A stretch of DNA of 64,000 bases from Roseiarcus sp963709185 (GTDB taxonomy: Bacteria; Pseudomonadota; Alphaproteobacteria; Rhizobiales; Beijerinckiaceae), in contig CAVPVQ010000015.1 in NCBI GenBank assembly GCA_963709185.1, forward strand, positions 434,001 through 498,000, given 5' to 3'. Under the pieces are notes generated by a model. That model was not told the DNA's origin. It saw only the letters and a list, made by a program, of their open reading frames with translations, and made no database searches. This document shows, in pieces, positions 44,646-54,014 of the stretch. Made by a program: the position numbers and the translations under genes. Position 1 is the first letter of the stretch. Every line of letters starts with the position of its first letter.

Positions 44646-45257
44646 GTGACCCTCGGCGCCGCGCCAATGTTTGAGGTCAAGCCGCACGAACGTCGTCGCC
44701 ACGAGCGCTTTGAGGTGGCGCTGCCCGGCCGCTGCATGCTCTTTGACCGCCTCGAATACCCCTGCTGGACGATCGACGTCTCCCCGTCCGGCCTCGGCAT
44801 CGTCGGGCTTCGGAAAGGGGATATTGGCGAGCGGATCGTCGCCTACATCAGCCAGATCGGGCGGGTTGAGGGCATGATCGCGCGTCACTTCAGCAAGGGC
44901 TTTGCGTTCGAAATTCAGGCGCCGGCTCTCAAGCGCGAGAAGCTCACCAAGCGGATCGAGTGGCTCATCAGGCGCGAGACTCTTGACGCGCCCGACGACC
45001 GGCGACATGAACGAATGAGCGCGGAGAGCCAGCAAACCACGCTGAGGACGCCCGACGGGCGCGAATTTCCCGCCGCGCTGATCGACATCTCGGCCCCCGG
45101 CGCCGCGCTCAGCGTCGATGTTGCGCCGCCGATCGGCTCAGCGGTCACCGTCGGCCGGACGGCGGCTCGCGTCGTCCGCCATTTTCCCGGCGGCATCGCC
45201 GTTTCGTTCAACGACCAGGCTCCTGCGCCGATCCTTGGCGAGAACGGCGAATTCTAG
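44646..45257 (+). CDS. Tandem PilZ-domain protein
   Basis: 203-residue cytosolic protein with two PilZ domains. Domain 1 (about residues 8-105) has the cyclic-di-GMP motif RRRHER followed by DVSPSGLG; domain 2 (about 115-200) has RRHER followed by DISAPGAA. Both motifs look functional. GTG at 44646 follows AGGAG and is preferred; ATG at 44667 (MFEVKPHERRR) is the alternative. Its position beside the exopolysaccharide locus suggests control of polymer production or export by cyclic-di-GMP, though it is transcribed away from it. Confidence 0.87.
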   Translation: MTLGAAPMFEVKPHERRRHERFEVALPGRCMLFDRLEYPCWTIDVSPSGLGIVGLRKGDIGERIVAYISQIGRVEGMIARHFSKGFAFEIQAPALKREKLTKRIEWLIRRETLDAPDDRRHERMSAESQQTTLRTPDGREFPAALIDISAPGAALSVDVAPPIGSAVTVGRTAARVVRHFPGGIAVSFNDQAPAPILGENGEF

Positions 45258-45360
45258 CCGCGTCGCGCAGGCCCCGGTTGACGCGCGCTCAGCGGTGACG
45301 CCCGCGCGCCTTCGTCGCTCGCCTGGAGCACCCGAGGGTTGGCGCGCGCCTGACCTCAAG

Positions 45361-45693
45361 TCACGGCGTTCGGTAGGCAGGGCCGGGCGATCGGCGGCGA
45401 CGCTCCTCGGCGATCTGATGCAAGGCCGCCGCATATCGGGTCAACACGTCGGCGACGCAGATAAGCGCCGCTCGATCGTCACAAGCCCTGATCGCATCCT
45501 GCGCCTCGCGCGACGCCAACTCGACCGTCGCCCTCCGCTGCGCCGCCCCGTTGAAGAAAACGCGCGCCTCAGCTCGTCCCGTCTGCGGCTGCGCCAGGGC
45601 CGGAGGGGCGCATAGCAGTTGCGCCGCCAGCGCGAAGCAGGCAACCGAGTCGAGGTGGCGCCAGCGGGCAAAAGGCTTCACGCGATCATCCAT
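45361..45693 (-). CDS. Small exported hypothetical protein
   Basis: 110 residues with a probable signal peptide (VACFALAAQLLCAPPALAQ, about residues 17-35) and an Ala/Arg-rich mature part with three Cys residues (ACDDRAALICVADVL). No family recognised. The start at 45693 is chosen because it places the signal peptide properly; an ATG at 45756 would add 21 residues. It is divergent from trpG. Confidence 0.55.
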   Translation of the reverse strand: MDDRVKPFARWRHLDSVACFALAAQLLCAPPALAQPQTGRAEARVFFNGAAQRRATVELASREAQDAIRACDDRAALICVADVLTRYAAALHQIAEERRRRSPGPAYRTP

Positions 45694-45800
45694 GTCGCCG
45701 ACCGACCCCGGCGCGGGTGGGATGATATCATCCTCGATTACGGTCCGGCGGAACATAAATCGCCGGGACCCCAAATCTGTTCCCTGACGCGCCTGCGCTT

Positions 45801-45895
45801 GGTCGGGTGTGCCCCGACCGGCGCTCCAGTAATATTGGGCGCTTGCCCGGTCGGGGATAAAACCTCGCAGGGCGGTCGAGGGACGGACACCGCCC
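45801..45895 (+). other. Overlapping inverted repeats upstream of trpG
   Basis: GGTCGGG (45801-45807) can pair with CCCGACC (45813-45819), while CCCCGACCGG (45812-45821) can instead pair with CCGGTCGGGG (45847-45856). A further stem GGGCGGT (45870-45876) / ACCGCCC (45889-45895) follows. The first two are mutually exclusive, as in attenuator-like leaders. They lie 105-200 bp before trpG. No Trp-rich leader peptide and no T run were found. Confidence 0.4.
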
Positions 45896-46000
45896 TGTTC
45901 GCCCGGGCGGAGTGGTCCTTCAGCGGGCCCGCGCGGCTTGACGAGGGCGGCGCAGCATCGGAAAGATGCGCAGAACCATCGTCCACAGCCCTGAGCGCCC

Positions 46001-46603
46001 ATGCCCTCGGTCACCTTGATCGATAATTACGATAGCTTCACGTTCAACCTCGCCCACTATCTGGGCGCGCTGGGAGCGGACGTGTCGGTATGGCGAAACG
46101 ACGAGATTTCGGTTGCCGACGTGCTCTCCGCGAGGCCCGACGCGATCGTTCTTTCGCCGGGACCCTGCACGCCCAATGACGCTGGCGTGTGCCTCGATCT
46201 CATTCGCGCCGCGAGCGCTTCGACGCCAATGCTCGGCGTTTGCCTCGGCCATCAAGCGATCGGCCAGGCTTTTGGCGGCGAGGTCGTCCGTGCGCCGGCG
46301 CCGATGCACGGCAAACTGTCGCGCATTTCCCACAACGCGCGGGGGGTCTTTCGCGGCATCAACGGACCGTTTCAGGCGACCCGCTACCATTCGCTCATTG
46401 TCGACCGCGCAACGGCGCCCGCCGAGCTTGAGATTACCGCGGAGACCGAGGACGGCCTGATCATGGGCGTATCGCATTGCACGTTGCCGGTGCATGGCGT
46501 GCAGTTTCACCCCGAGAGCATTCTTTCCGACCACGGTCCCCTGATCTTGCAGAATTTTCTGGATCTCGCACGCGCCTTCAACGGCGCGACCGGCGTCCAC
46601 TAG
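46001..46603 (+). CDS. trpG: Anthranilate synthase component II (glutamine amidotransferase)
   Basis: Class I glutamine amidotransferase, 200 residues, supplying ammonia to anthranilate synthase component I in tryptophan synthesis. IDNYDSFTFNLAHYL near the start, the nucleophile Cys81 in MLGVCLGHQAIGQAFGG, and His170/Glu172 in GVQFHPESI complete the triad. It may also serve 4-amino-4-deoxychorismate synthase, as TrpG does in many bacteria. It leads the block trpG-trpD-trpC-moaC-moeA. trpE is not in the window. Confidence 0.95.
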   Translation: MPSVTLIDNYDSFTFNLAHYLGALGADVSVWRNDEISVADVLSARPDAIVLSPGPCTPNDAGVCLDLIRAASASTPMLGVCLGHQAIGQAFGGEVVRAPAPMHGKLSRISHNARGVFRGINGPFQATRYHSLIVDRATAPAELEITAETEDGLIMGVSHCTLPVHGVQFHPESILSDHGPLILQNFLDLARAFNGATGVH

Positions 46604-46718
46604 CGCAGGATCGTTTCGAACAGAGACGATCCTGCTGTCTGGCCTGTTGTTTTGACGCGTGCCCTTGTCTCAAAAGTCCGCAGCTTGAGGGGATCGCGCT
46701 CAAGGAGAACTGTCGCGT

Positions 46719-47732
46719 ATGGAATCGTTCAAACCTCTTCTCGGCAAGATCGCCGCCGGCGCCTTCCTGAATCGCGCCGAGACCGCGGCGGCGTTCGACG
46801 CGATGCTGTCGGGCGAGGTCACCCCGGCGCAGATGGGTGGATTCCTCACCGGCTTGCGGGTGCGCGGCGAGAGCGTCGAGGAACTCACCGGCGCGGTTTC
46901 AGCGATGCGAGCCAAAATGCTGCGCGTCGCGGCGCCGCCCGAGGCGGTCGATGTCGTGGGCACCGGCGGCGATGGATCGGGCTCCTACAATGTCTCGACG
47001 TTGGCGGCGATCATCGTCGCCGCCTGCGGCGTTCCCGTCGCCAAACACGGCAATCGCGCGGCGTCTTCCAAATCGGGCGCGGCGGACGCATTGGGCGCGC
47101 TGGGCGTCAAGATCGGCATCGAGCCGCAGGCGATCGAACGTTGCATCAGGGAGGCCGGCATCGGCTTCATGATGGCCCCGACGCATCACGCCGCGATGCG
47201 CCATGTCGGACCAGTGCGCGTCGAACTCGGCACACGCACGATTTTCAACCTGCTCGGGCCTCTTTCAAATCCTGCCGGCGTTCGCCGTCAATTGATCGGC
47301 GTGTTCTCGAGCGTTTGGCTCGAGCCGATGGCGCAGGTGCTGCGCAACCTCGGTTCGGAACGCGTATGGATCGCCCACGGCGGCGACGGCCTCGACGAAA
47401 TGACCACGACGGGGCCGACAAGCATTGTGGAACTGCGCGACGGCGCAATTCGCGCCTTCGAGATCTCCCCCGAAGACCTGGGGCTGAAGCGGGCGCAGTC
47501 GGCCGATCTCAAAGGCGGCGACGCCGCGCATAACGCCGCCGCGCTGCTAGGGGTTCTCGAAGGCGACGACAACGCCTATCGCGATATCGCGCTGCTGAAC
47601 GCCGCCGGGGCGCTCGTCGTGGCGGACAAGGCGCGCGAATTGGCTGAGGGTCTCGATTTCGCAATCGCCGCGCTGGAATCGGGCGAAGCGCGCCGGACGC
47701 TTGCCCGGCTCGTCAAAGTCTCAAACGATTGA
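46719..47732 (+). CDS. trpD: Anthranilate phosphoribosyltransferase
   Basis: 337 residues; joins phosphoribosyl pyrophosphate to anthranilate. The glycine-rich PRPP loop VVGTGGDGSGSYNVST lies at about 79-94, and KHGNRAASSKSGAADALGALG follows. The length is normal. ATG at 46719 follows AAGGAGA. 115 bp after trpG; 18 bp before trpC. Confidence 0.96.
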   Translation: MESFKPLLGKIAAGAFLNRAETAAAFDAMLSGEVTPAQMGGFLTGLRVRGESVEELTGAVSAMRAKMLRVAAPPEAVDVVGTGGDGSGSYNVSTLAAIIVAACGVPVAKHGNRAASSKSGAADALGALGVKIGIEPQAIERCIREAGIGFMMAPTHHAAMRHVGPVRVELGTRTIFNLLGPLSNPAGVRRQLIGVFSSVWLEPMAQVLRNLGSERVWIAHGGDGLDEMTTTGPTSIVELRDGAIRAFEISPEDLGLKRAQSADLKGGDAAHNAAALLGVLEGDDNAYRDIALLNAAGALVVADKARELAEGLDFAIAALESGEARRTLARLVKVSND

Positions 47733-47750
47733 CCTTTAGCGGGAAGGGGC

Positions 47751-48572
47751 ATGTCCGACATTCTGCGCAAGATCGAGACCTACAAGCGGCGGGAGATCGC
47801 CGACGCGAAGGTTCGCGTGCCGCGCGGCGCCCTTGAGCGAGAGGTCCACGACCAGACGCCGCCGCGCGGGTTCATCAAGGCGATCGAACGCGAACGGGTC
47901 GCCGGCCGATTCGCGCTGATCGCCGAAATCAAGAAGGCCAGCCCCTCGAAGGGACTCATTCGCGAACATTTCGATCCGCGCGCGCTCGCCAAGGCCTATC
48001 AATCGGGCGGCGCCGCGTGCCTGTCGGTTCTTACCGACGCGCCGTCTTTTCAGGGCAAGCCGGAACATGTCGGCATTGCCAGGGCCGCCACGCGCCTGCC
48101 GGTGTTGCGCAAGGACTTCCTGTTCGACCCCTATCAGGTGTTCGAGGCGCGCGCCTGGGGCGCCGATTGCATCCTGATCATTCTGGCCGCGGTCGACGAC
48201 GAAACCGCGCGCACCCTCAACAAGACCGCCCACGACCTCGGTCTCGACGTTCTGGTCGAGATCCACGACGAAGCCGAACTCGAGCGTGCGCTGGCGCTCG
48301 AGGCTAGGCTGATCGGCATCAACAACCGCGACCTGCGAACCTTTCAAACGTCGCTGGAGGTGTGCGAGAGATTGTCGCGCCTCATCCCGAAGGACCGGGT
48401 CGTCGTTGGCGAAAGCGGCATATCGCGCCACGCCGATTGCCAGCGGCTGGCAAGCCTCGGCATCGAGACTTTCCTTGTCGGCGAAGCGTTGATGCGCAAG
48501 GAAAATGTAGCGGCGGCGACGCGCGCGCTGCTGACCGGCGTCGAAACGGAGACAGTCAGGGCCGGTCACTGA
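47751..48572 (+). CDS. trpC: Indole-3-glycerol phosphate synthase
   Basis: 273-residue TIM-barrel enzyme that closes the indole ring. Catalytic segments: AEIKKASPSKG, VLRKDFLFDPYQV (Lys), INNRDLRTF, and VVGESGI. Separate from any trpF domain. ATG at 47751 follows GGGAAGGGGC. Expected partner of trpG and trpD in one operon. Confidence 0.96.
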   Translation: MSDILRKIETYKRREIADAKVRVPRGALEREVHDQTPPRGFIKAIERERVAGRFALIAEIKKASPSKGLIREHFDPRALAKAYQSGGAACLSVLTDAPSFQGKPEHVGIARAATRLPVLRKDFLFDPYQVFEARAWGADCILIILAAVDDETARTLNKTAHDLGLDVLVEIHDEAELERALALEARLIGINNRDLRTFQTSLEVCERLSRLIPKDRVVVGESGISRHADCQRLASLGIETFLVGEALMRKENVAAATRALLTGVETETVRAGH

Positions 48573-48687
48573 AGGTCGCTACAAAACCAACCGAACAGCC
48601 CTGGTCGACGCCGGAGGTTGCCAAGAATTGCAATCTGGGACATTACCCCAGCCTCGGGACGTTGGTCCCTCCGCACGCCAATCGCCG

Positions 48688-49185
48688 GTGAAGACGTTGA
48701 GCACGCTCACCCATATTGCCGCTTCTGGCGAGGCCCGCATGGTCGACGTCACCGGGAAGGATGATACCCCGCGCGTCGCCGTGGCCGAGGGCCTCGTCGT
48801 GATGGCGGCGCAAACACTCAAGTTGATCCTTTCTGGCGATGCGAAGAAAGGCGACGTGCTCGGCGCCGCGCGCATTGCGGGCGTGATGGCCGCCAAACGG
48901 ACGCATGAGCTGATCCCGCTGTGCCATCCGTTGCTGCTGACCAAGATTTCGGTCGACATCGAGCCCGATGAAGCGTTGCCCGGCCTGCGCCTACGCGCCG
49001 AGGCGAGGACGCGTGGACAGACCGGCGTCGAAATGGAAGCGCTGACCGCGGTCGCGATCGCTTGCCTGACCGTCTACGACATGGCCAAGGCCGCTGATCG
49101 CGGCATGCGGATAGAGGGCGTCCGCCTGCTGGAAAAGAGCGGCGGCAAATCCGGTGATTGGCGCGCGCCAACGGGAATCTCGTGA
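48688..49185 (+). CDS. moaC: Cyclic pyranopterin monophosphate synthase
   Basis: 165-residue MoaC, second step of molybdenum-cofactor synthesis, working as a hexamer. LTHIAASGEARMVDVTGKDDTPR, KKGDVLGAARIAGVMAAKRTHELIPLCHPL and the catalytic MEALTAVAIACLTVYDMAKAADR are canonical. GTG at 48688 gives the family length; a TTG at 48628 with a good GGAGG would add 20 residues. Its stop overlaps a GTG of moeA. Co-location with trpC is the usual Rhizobiales order. Confidence 0.94.
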   Translation: MKTLSTLTHIAASGEARMVDVTGKDDTPRVAVAEGLVVMAAQTLKLILSGDAKKGDVLGAARIAGVMAAKRTHELIPLCHPLLLTKISVDIEPDEALPGLRLRAEARTRGQTGVEMEALTAVAIACLTVYDMAKAADRGMRIEGVRLLEKSGGKSGDWRAPTGIS

Positions 49186-49196
49186 GCGGCGGCGCA

Positions 49197-50417
49197 ATGA
49201 TCTCCGTCGCCGAGGCGCTCGCGCGAGTGCTCGCGTCCGCGTCGCCGCCAATGGAAGCGGAGATCGTGGCGGTCGAGGACGCGCTTGGGCGCACACTGGC
49301 GCACGATCTTCACGCCCTGCGCACCCAGCCGCCCTTCGCCAATTCCGCAATGGACGGCTATGCCTTGCGCGCCGCCGACACGGCCTCGGCCCCTGTGCGA
49401 TTGATGGTGATCGGCGAATCCGCTGCGGGGCGCGCCTTCGATGGCGCGGTCCGGGCGAGCCAGGCCGTGCGCATTTTCACCGGCGCGCCGATGCCGGACG
49501 GCGCCGACTCCGTGGTGATCCAGGAGAACGCCTCGCGGGACGGCGATTTTCTCATCGTCAGGGGCCGCGAAACGCTGGGACGCAATGTGCGCGACGCTGG
49601 CATCGATTTCGCCGAGGGGGAGCTGCTGTTGTCGGCGGGGCGCCGCCTGACCCCGCGCGATCTCGCGCTCGCGGCCGCCGCCAATCATCCCGCCATCGCA
49701 GTGCGTCGCCGACCACGGGTCGCCGTGCTGGCGACTGGGGACGAACTCGTTCCGCCGGGCCAAGTGATCGGGCCGGCGCAGATCGTCGCATCGAACAACT
49801 ACGCAATCGCCGCGATCGTCGCCGCGAGTGGCGGCGTTCCGATCGATCTTGGCATCGCCGCGGACCAAATGGACGCTCTTGCGCGCAGCTTCCGTCGCGC
49901 GCAAGAGACCGAGGCCGACGTTCTCGTCACCTTGGGGGGCGCTTCGGTCGGCGACTACGATCTTGTGCAACGGGCGCTGGTCGACTCCGGGCTTTCGCTT
50001 GGCTTCTGGCGCATCGCGATGCGGCCGGGCAAGCCGCTGATGCAGGGACGGCTCGGCGCTATGCGCGTGCTCGGCCTGCCGGGAAATCCCGTCTCGGCGA
50101 TCGTCTGCGCGCTGCTTTTTCTGCGGCCTCTATTGCGCGCGCTGGTCGGCGACCCGGCTGCTGGAGCAGATCTCAGCGAACCGGCGGTCTTTGGCGCGGA
50201 CATCTCCGCAAATGATATCCGACAGGACTATCTGCGCGCGACGCTGGTGCGCGACGCCGGCGGCGCGCTCGTGGCGACGCCCTTGCCAAGCCAGGATTCA
50301 TCTCTGGTCAAATTGCTGGCCCAGGCCCAGTGCCTGATCATCCGTGCGCCAAACGGCCCCGTCGCCCTTCGCGGCGAGGCCTGCCGGATCATCCGGTTCG
50401 ACGAACTGGCGATGTGA
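49197..50417 (+). CDS. moeA: Molybdopterin molybdenumtransferase
   Basis: 406-residue MoeA, which inserts molybdenum into adenylylated molybdopterin. PPFANSAMDGYALRAADT, FTGAPMPDGADSVVIQEN, VAVLATGDELVPPG and the LGLPGNPVSAIVC segments identify it. ATG at 49197 fits the family start (MISVAEALARVL); a GTG at 49182 overlapping the moaC stop is an alternative. In many relatives lexA follows; here a small exported protein and guaB do. Confidence 0.94.
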   Translation: MISVAEALARVLASASPPMEAEIVAVEDALGRTLAHDLHALRTQPPFANSAMDGYALRAADTASAPVRLMVIGESAAGRAFDGAVRASQAVRIFTGAPMPDGADSVVIQENASRDGDFLIVRGRETLGRNVRDAGIDFAEGELLLSAGRRLTPRDLALAAAANHPAIAVRRRPRVAVLATGDELVPPGQVIGPAQIVASNNYAIAAIVAASGGVPIDLGIAADQMDALARSFRRAQETEADVLVTLGGASVGDYDLVQRALVDSGLSLGFWRIAMRPGKPLMQGRLGAMRVLGLPGNPVSAIVCALLFLRPLLRALVGDPAAGADLSEPAVFGADISANDIRQDYLRATLVRDAGGALVATPLPSQDSSLVKLLAQAQCLIIRAPNGPVALRGEACRIIRFDELAM

Positions 50418-50482
50418 AAGCGCCGATGTAGTAGAAGGTGCGATCGCCGACTCGCGGCGATCGCCTGGCGCCATGTCCCGAA

Positions 50483-50719
50483 TCAGCGAATGCAAACGCC
50501 CGCCGGCCCTAGACGCATGCCGATCGCGCATCCCCTCCGCATAGCGCCATTCCGCACGCAAACCCCTCGAAACAGATGGAAGCCGGGGCCGCATACGATG
50601 CCGGCCATCTCAATCCCCGACGTCGCGCCGGAAATCGGCGCCGGCGTCATCGCGGCTTGCGCACTCGTCCCAAGCAGGCCACCGCCAAGCATAACGGCAA
50701 GAACAGCAAGAGTTTTCAT
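50483..50719 (-). CDS. Small exported GCGxGxH-type protein
   Basis: 78 residues: a signal peptide (MKTLAVLAVMLGGGLLGTSAQA, about 1-22) and a Cys/Gly-rich mature part (IVCGPGFHLFRGVCVRN, then GCAIGMRLGPAGVCIR). The repeated CGPGFH/VCVRN pattern is common in small periplasmic or secreted proteins of Rhizobiales with unknown function. Strong GGAGGGACTCG before the ATG. It stands alone between moeA and guaB on the opposite strand. Confidence 0.75.
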   Translation of the reverse strand: MKTLAVLAVMLGGGLLGTSAQAAMTPAPISGATSGIEMAGIVCGPGFHLFRGVCVRNGAMRRGCAIGMRLGPAGVCIR

Positions 50720-50867
50720 CGAGTCCCTCCAGTTTTGAACACGCTCCACATTCCGTCACTCGCAAACCGCCTGCGACGGCGCGAATCGAGCCGCCGAATT
50801 TGTCCGGGGCAGCCGACGCTAGCAGCGCGGCGATCAAGAAACAAATCGGCCCGGCTGGCCCCTATCA

Positions 50868-52358
50868 TCACTGACCCGAGGGATAGTTCGGCGATTCCCG
50901 GGTGATCGTCACGTCGTGGACATGGCTTTCGCGCAGGGCGGCCGACGAAATGCGCATGAATTGCGCTTTGGCCTGAAATTCAGCGATGTCGCGCGCGCCG
51001 ACATAGCCCATCGCCGCGCGCAGGCCGCCGGCCAACTGATGGACGATCGCCCCGACCGGGCCGCGGTAGGGAACCTGGCCCTCGACTCCCTCGGGCACGA
51101 GCTTCATCTCTTCTTTGATATCCTGCTGGAAATATCGATCGGCCGACCCTTGCGCCATGGCCCCGAGCGAGCCCATGCCGCGATAGGTCTTGTAGGAGCG
51201 ACCCTGGTAGAGAAACACTTCCCCGGGACTTTCGTCGGTTCCCGCCAGCAGCGATCCGATCATCACGCAATCGGCGCCGGCGGCGATGGCCTTGGCCAGA
51301 TCGCCCGAATATTTGATGCCGCCGTCGCCGATCACCGGGACGCCGGCGGCATGGGCGGCCTCGGCCGCCTCCATGATCGCCGTCAGTTGCGGCACGCCGA
51401 CGCCCGCCACGATTCTGGTCGTGCAGATCGATCCCGGCCCGATGCCGACCTTGATCGCGTCGGCGCCCGCGTCGACCAGCGCCTGCGCGCCCTCGCGCGT
51501 CGCGACATTGCCGGCGATGATCGAAACCTTGTTGGTTGCGCGATTGATGCGCCGGACCTGCTCCAACACCTGCTCGGAATGACCGTGAGCGGTGTCGACG
51601 ACGAGGCAGTCGACGCCGGCCGCCATCAGAAGTTCGGCGCGCTCAAATCCCTTGTCGCCGACCGTGGTGGCGGCGGCGACGCGCAGGCGCCCATCCGCGT
51701 CCTTGGCGGCGTGGGGATGCAGCGTCGCCTTCTCGATGTCCTTGACCGTGATGAGACCGACGCAATGGCCGCTTTCGTCGACCACGACCAGCTTTTCGAT
51801 GCGGCGCTGATGCAGCAACCGGCGCGCCTCATCCTTGCCGACGCCTTCGCGCACCGTCACGACGTCGCGGGTCATCAGCTCGCTGATTTTCTGTTGCGGA
51901 TCGTCGGCAAAACGCACGTCGCGGTTGGTCAGGATTCCGGCAAGCCGCGCGGGCTTTCCGTTGGTCCCGCGCTCGACCACCGGGATGCCGGATATGGCGC
52001 TGCGGCGCATCAACGCGAGGGCGTCGGCGAGCGTGGCGTCGGGAAAGATGGTGATCGGATCGACCACCATGCCGCTCTCGAACCGCTTGACCTTGCGCAC
52101 CTCCTCGGCCTGGTCTTCCGGCGACAGATTGCGATGGATGACGCCGATGCCGCCGGCTTGCGCCATCGCCACGGCGAGGCGCGCTTCGGTGACGGTGTCC
52201 ATGGCCGATGAGATGATTGGCACGTTGAGGCGAATCGAGCGCGTCAGCCTGCCGCCAAGGTCGGCCTGGCTCGGCATGATCGTGCTGTGTCCGGGCCGCA
52301 GCAGGACATCGTCGAAAGCAAGACCTTCGGGAAAAGCAGGTTTGTCGATCGTGGCCAT
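50868..52358 (-). CDS. guaB: Inosine-5'-monophosphate dehydrogenase
   Basis: 496 residues; oxidises IMP to XMP with NAD, the committed step to GTP. The (beta/alpha)8 domain starts LTFDDVLL-like (GLAFDDVLLRPGHS); two CBS domains lie at about 95-215; the catalytic loop is GIGPGSICTTR with Cys312; GGIKYSGDLAKAIAAGADCVMIGS and the flap region (YRGPV) follow. ATG at 52358 has AGGGAATCCGCG upstream. Single gene, convergent or independent of its neighbours. Confidence 0.96.
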   Translation of the reverse strand: MATIDKPAFPEGLAFDDVLLRPGHSTIMPSQADLGGRLTRSIRLNVPIISSAMDTVTEARLAVAMAQAGGIGVIHRNLSPEDQAEEVRKVKRFESGMVVDPITIFPDATLADALALMRRSAISGIPVVERGTNGKPARLAGILTNRDVRFADDPQQKISELMTRDVVTVREGVGKDEARRLLHQRRIEKLVVVDESGHCVGLITVKDIEKATLHPHAAKDADGRLRVAAATTVGDKGFERAELLMAAGVDCLVVDTAHGHSEQVLEQVRRINRATNKVSIIAGNVATREGAQALVDAGADAIKVGIGPGSICTTRIVAGVGVPQLTAIMEAAEAAHAAGVPVIGDGGIKYSGDLAKAIAAGADCVMIGSLLAGTDESPGEVFLYQGRSYKTYRGMGSLGAMAQGSADRYFQQDIKEEMKLVPEGVEGQVPYRGPVGAIVHQLAGGLRAAMGYVGARDIAEFQAKAQFMRISSAALRESHVHDVTITRESPNYPSGQ

Positions 52359-52580
52359 CGCGGATTCCCTGGGCTCGCGCGCCGGCGGATCGGAGCGACC
52401 GCCGCGCCAGGGGCCGGGCCCCCTCGCCGCCCTGCGTCGGCTGTTAACACGCGCGCCGGCGCGCGAACAGGGCGCCACGCCGCCTGATCAACGCTTCGTG
52501 AGCGCCTCGACCGCGGCCGAGCGGCGAAACCTCCGATTGGGCGTTGCAGGCTTGGCCGCGCGGCGCCACAAGGGACCCCA

Positions 52581-54014
52581 ATGCGTCTCCCAGCCTTGCG
52601 CCCCGCCGTTCTGACCCCGCTGATTATCGCAACCGCGCTGTTCATGGAAAACATGGACGGAACGGTGCTGTCGACGTCCTTGCCGGCGATCGCCGCCGAC
52701 CTCCATCAGAATCCGATCGTGCTGAAGCTGGCGCTGACCGCCTATATGCTGACGCTGGCAGTGTTCATTCCAGCAAGCGGCTGGGTCGCCGACCGGTTCG
52801 GCGCACGCACTGTATTCTGTTCGGCGATCGCCATCTTTACGGCGGGATCGATCCTGTGCGGCGCCTCCAATTCTCTGGTCGAATTGATCGGCGCCCGCAT
52901 TTTTCAGGGCTTGGGCGGCGCGATGATGGTGCCGGTCGGACGCCTGGTGCTGCTCCGAAGCGTGTCCAAAAGCGAAATGGTCAATGCTCTCGCCTACCTC
53001 ACCATCCCGGCGATGATCGGCCCGGTGGCGGGGCCCCCGCTCGGCGGGTTCATCACGACCTATTTTCATTGGCGCTGGATTTTCTGGATCAACGTGCCGA
53101 TCGGCGTCCTGGGAATCGCGCTCGCGCTGACCTTCATCGAAAACGTGCGCGAGCAAAAGATTGCGCCGTTCGACTTCATCGGCTTCTTGTTGTCTGGATT
53201 CGGCCTCGCGACGCTGATTTTCGGATTGACGCTGATCGGCGGCGGCCTTGTCGCGGCTCCGATCGATGCGGCGATGATCGTGATCGGCCTCGGTTTGCTG
53301 ACCGCCTACGTCAGGCGCGCCCGACGCGAGCCGAACGCCATTCTGGACCTCGGGTTGCTTTCGACGCCGACATTTTTCGCTGGCGTCGTCGGCGGTTTCA
53401 TCTTCCGCGTCGGCATCGGCGCCATTCCATTCCTGCTGCCGTTGCTTTTGCAGCTCGGATTCGGACTGACGCCATTCGAATCGGGATCGTTGACCTTCGC
53501 CGCCGCCGCCGGCGCGATGGCGATGAAATTCTCGGCCGCCGCGATCCTGCGGCGCTTCGGGTTTCGCCGCGTGCTGATCGCCGCGGCGATCATCAGCAGC
53601 GGATTCCTCGCCTCATACGGCTTTTTCACCAAGGCGACGCCGGAGTGGATGATCCTGGCGGCGCTGCTGCTGGGCGGATTTTTCCGCTCGCTCGAGTTCA
53701 CCGCCCTCAACGCGATCGGCTATGCCGACATCCCCCCGTCCCGGATCAGCCGCGCGACGAGCTTTTCGAGCGTTTCCCAGCAGATGTCGCAGACCGTCGG
53801 AATCGCGGCAGGCGCCGCGTCGATCGAAGCGATCCAGTTCTTCTATGGCGATCAATATCTCGTCGCGCGCGACTTCACGCCGGGTTTCTTCATTGTCGCG
53901 CTGATTTCGACCGCCTCCATCGTGATCTTCGCGCGCCTGTCGCCGGACGCCGGCGCCGAGCTCTCCGGGCGTCGCGCCGCGGCGCTGGACCCTGTTCCCG
54001 CCGCCGCCGAATGA
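52581..54014 (+). CDS. MFS transporter, DHA2 (14-TM drug:proton antiporter) family
   Basis: 477-residue inner-membrane exporter. Motif A (GWVADRFGARTVF after the second segment), motif C (IPAMIGPVAGPPLGGFI) and about 14 hydrophobic segments mark the DHA2/EmrB-type family. ATG at 52581 follows AGGGA. It is divergent from guaB. Probable multidrug or acid/metabolite efflux; the substrate is unknown, and no EmrA-type membrane-fusion gene is next to it. Confidence 0.88.
   Translation: MRLPALRPAVLTPLIIATALFMENMDGTVLSTSLPAIAADLHQNPIVLKLALTAYMLTLAVFIPASGWVADRFGARTVFCSAIAIFTAGSILCGASNSLVELIGARIFQGLGGAMMVPVGRLVLLRSVSKSEMVNALAYLTIPAMIGPVAGPPLGGFITTYFHWRWIFWINVPIGVLGIALALTFIENVREQKIAPFDFIGFLLSGFGLATLIFGLTLIGGGLVAAPIDAAMIVIGLGLLTAYVRRARREPNAILDLGLLSTPTFFAGVVGGFIFRVGIGAIPFLLPLLLQLGFGLTPFESGSLTFAAAAGAMAMKFSAAAILRRFGFRRVLIAAAIISSGFLASYGFFTKATPEWMILAALLLGGFFRSLEFTALNAIGYADIPPSRISRATSFSSVSQQMSQTVGIAAGAASIEAIQFFYGDQYLVARDFTPGFFIVALISTASIVIFARLSPDAGAELSGRRAAALDPVPAAAE

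Noticed and set aside
42862..44649. 595-codon plus-strand frame across the flippase gene
   Set aside because: Antisense to a clear membrane protein gene; composition dominated by Arg, Glu and Gln with no recognisable fold.
45619..46026. Trp leader peptide upstream of trpG
   Set aside because: No short frame with consecutive Trp codons in the leader; the stems are reported without a leader-peptide claim.
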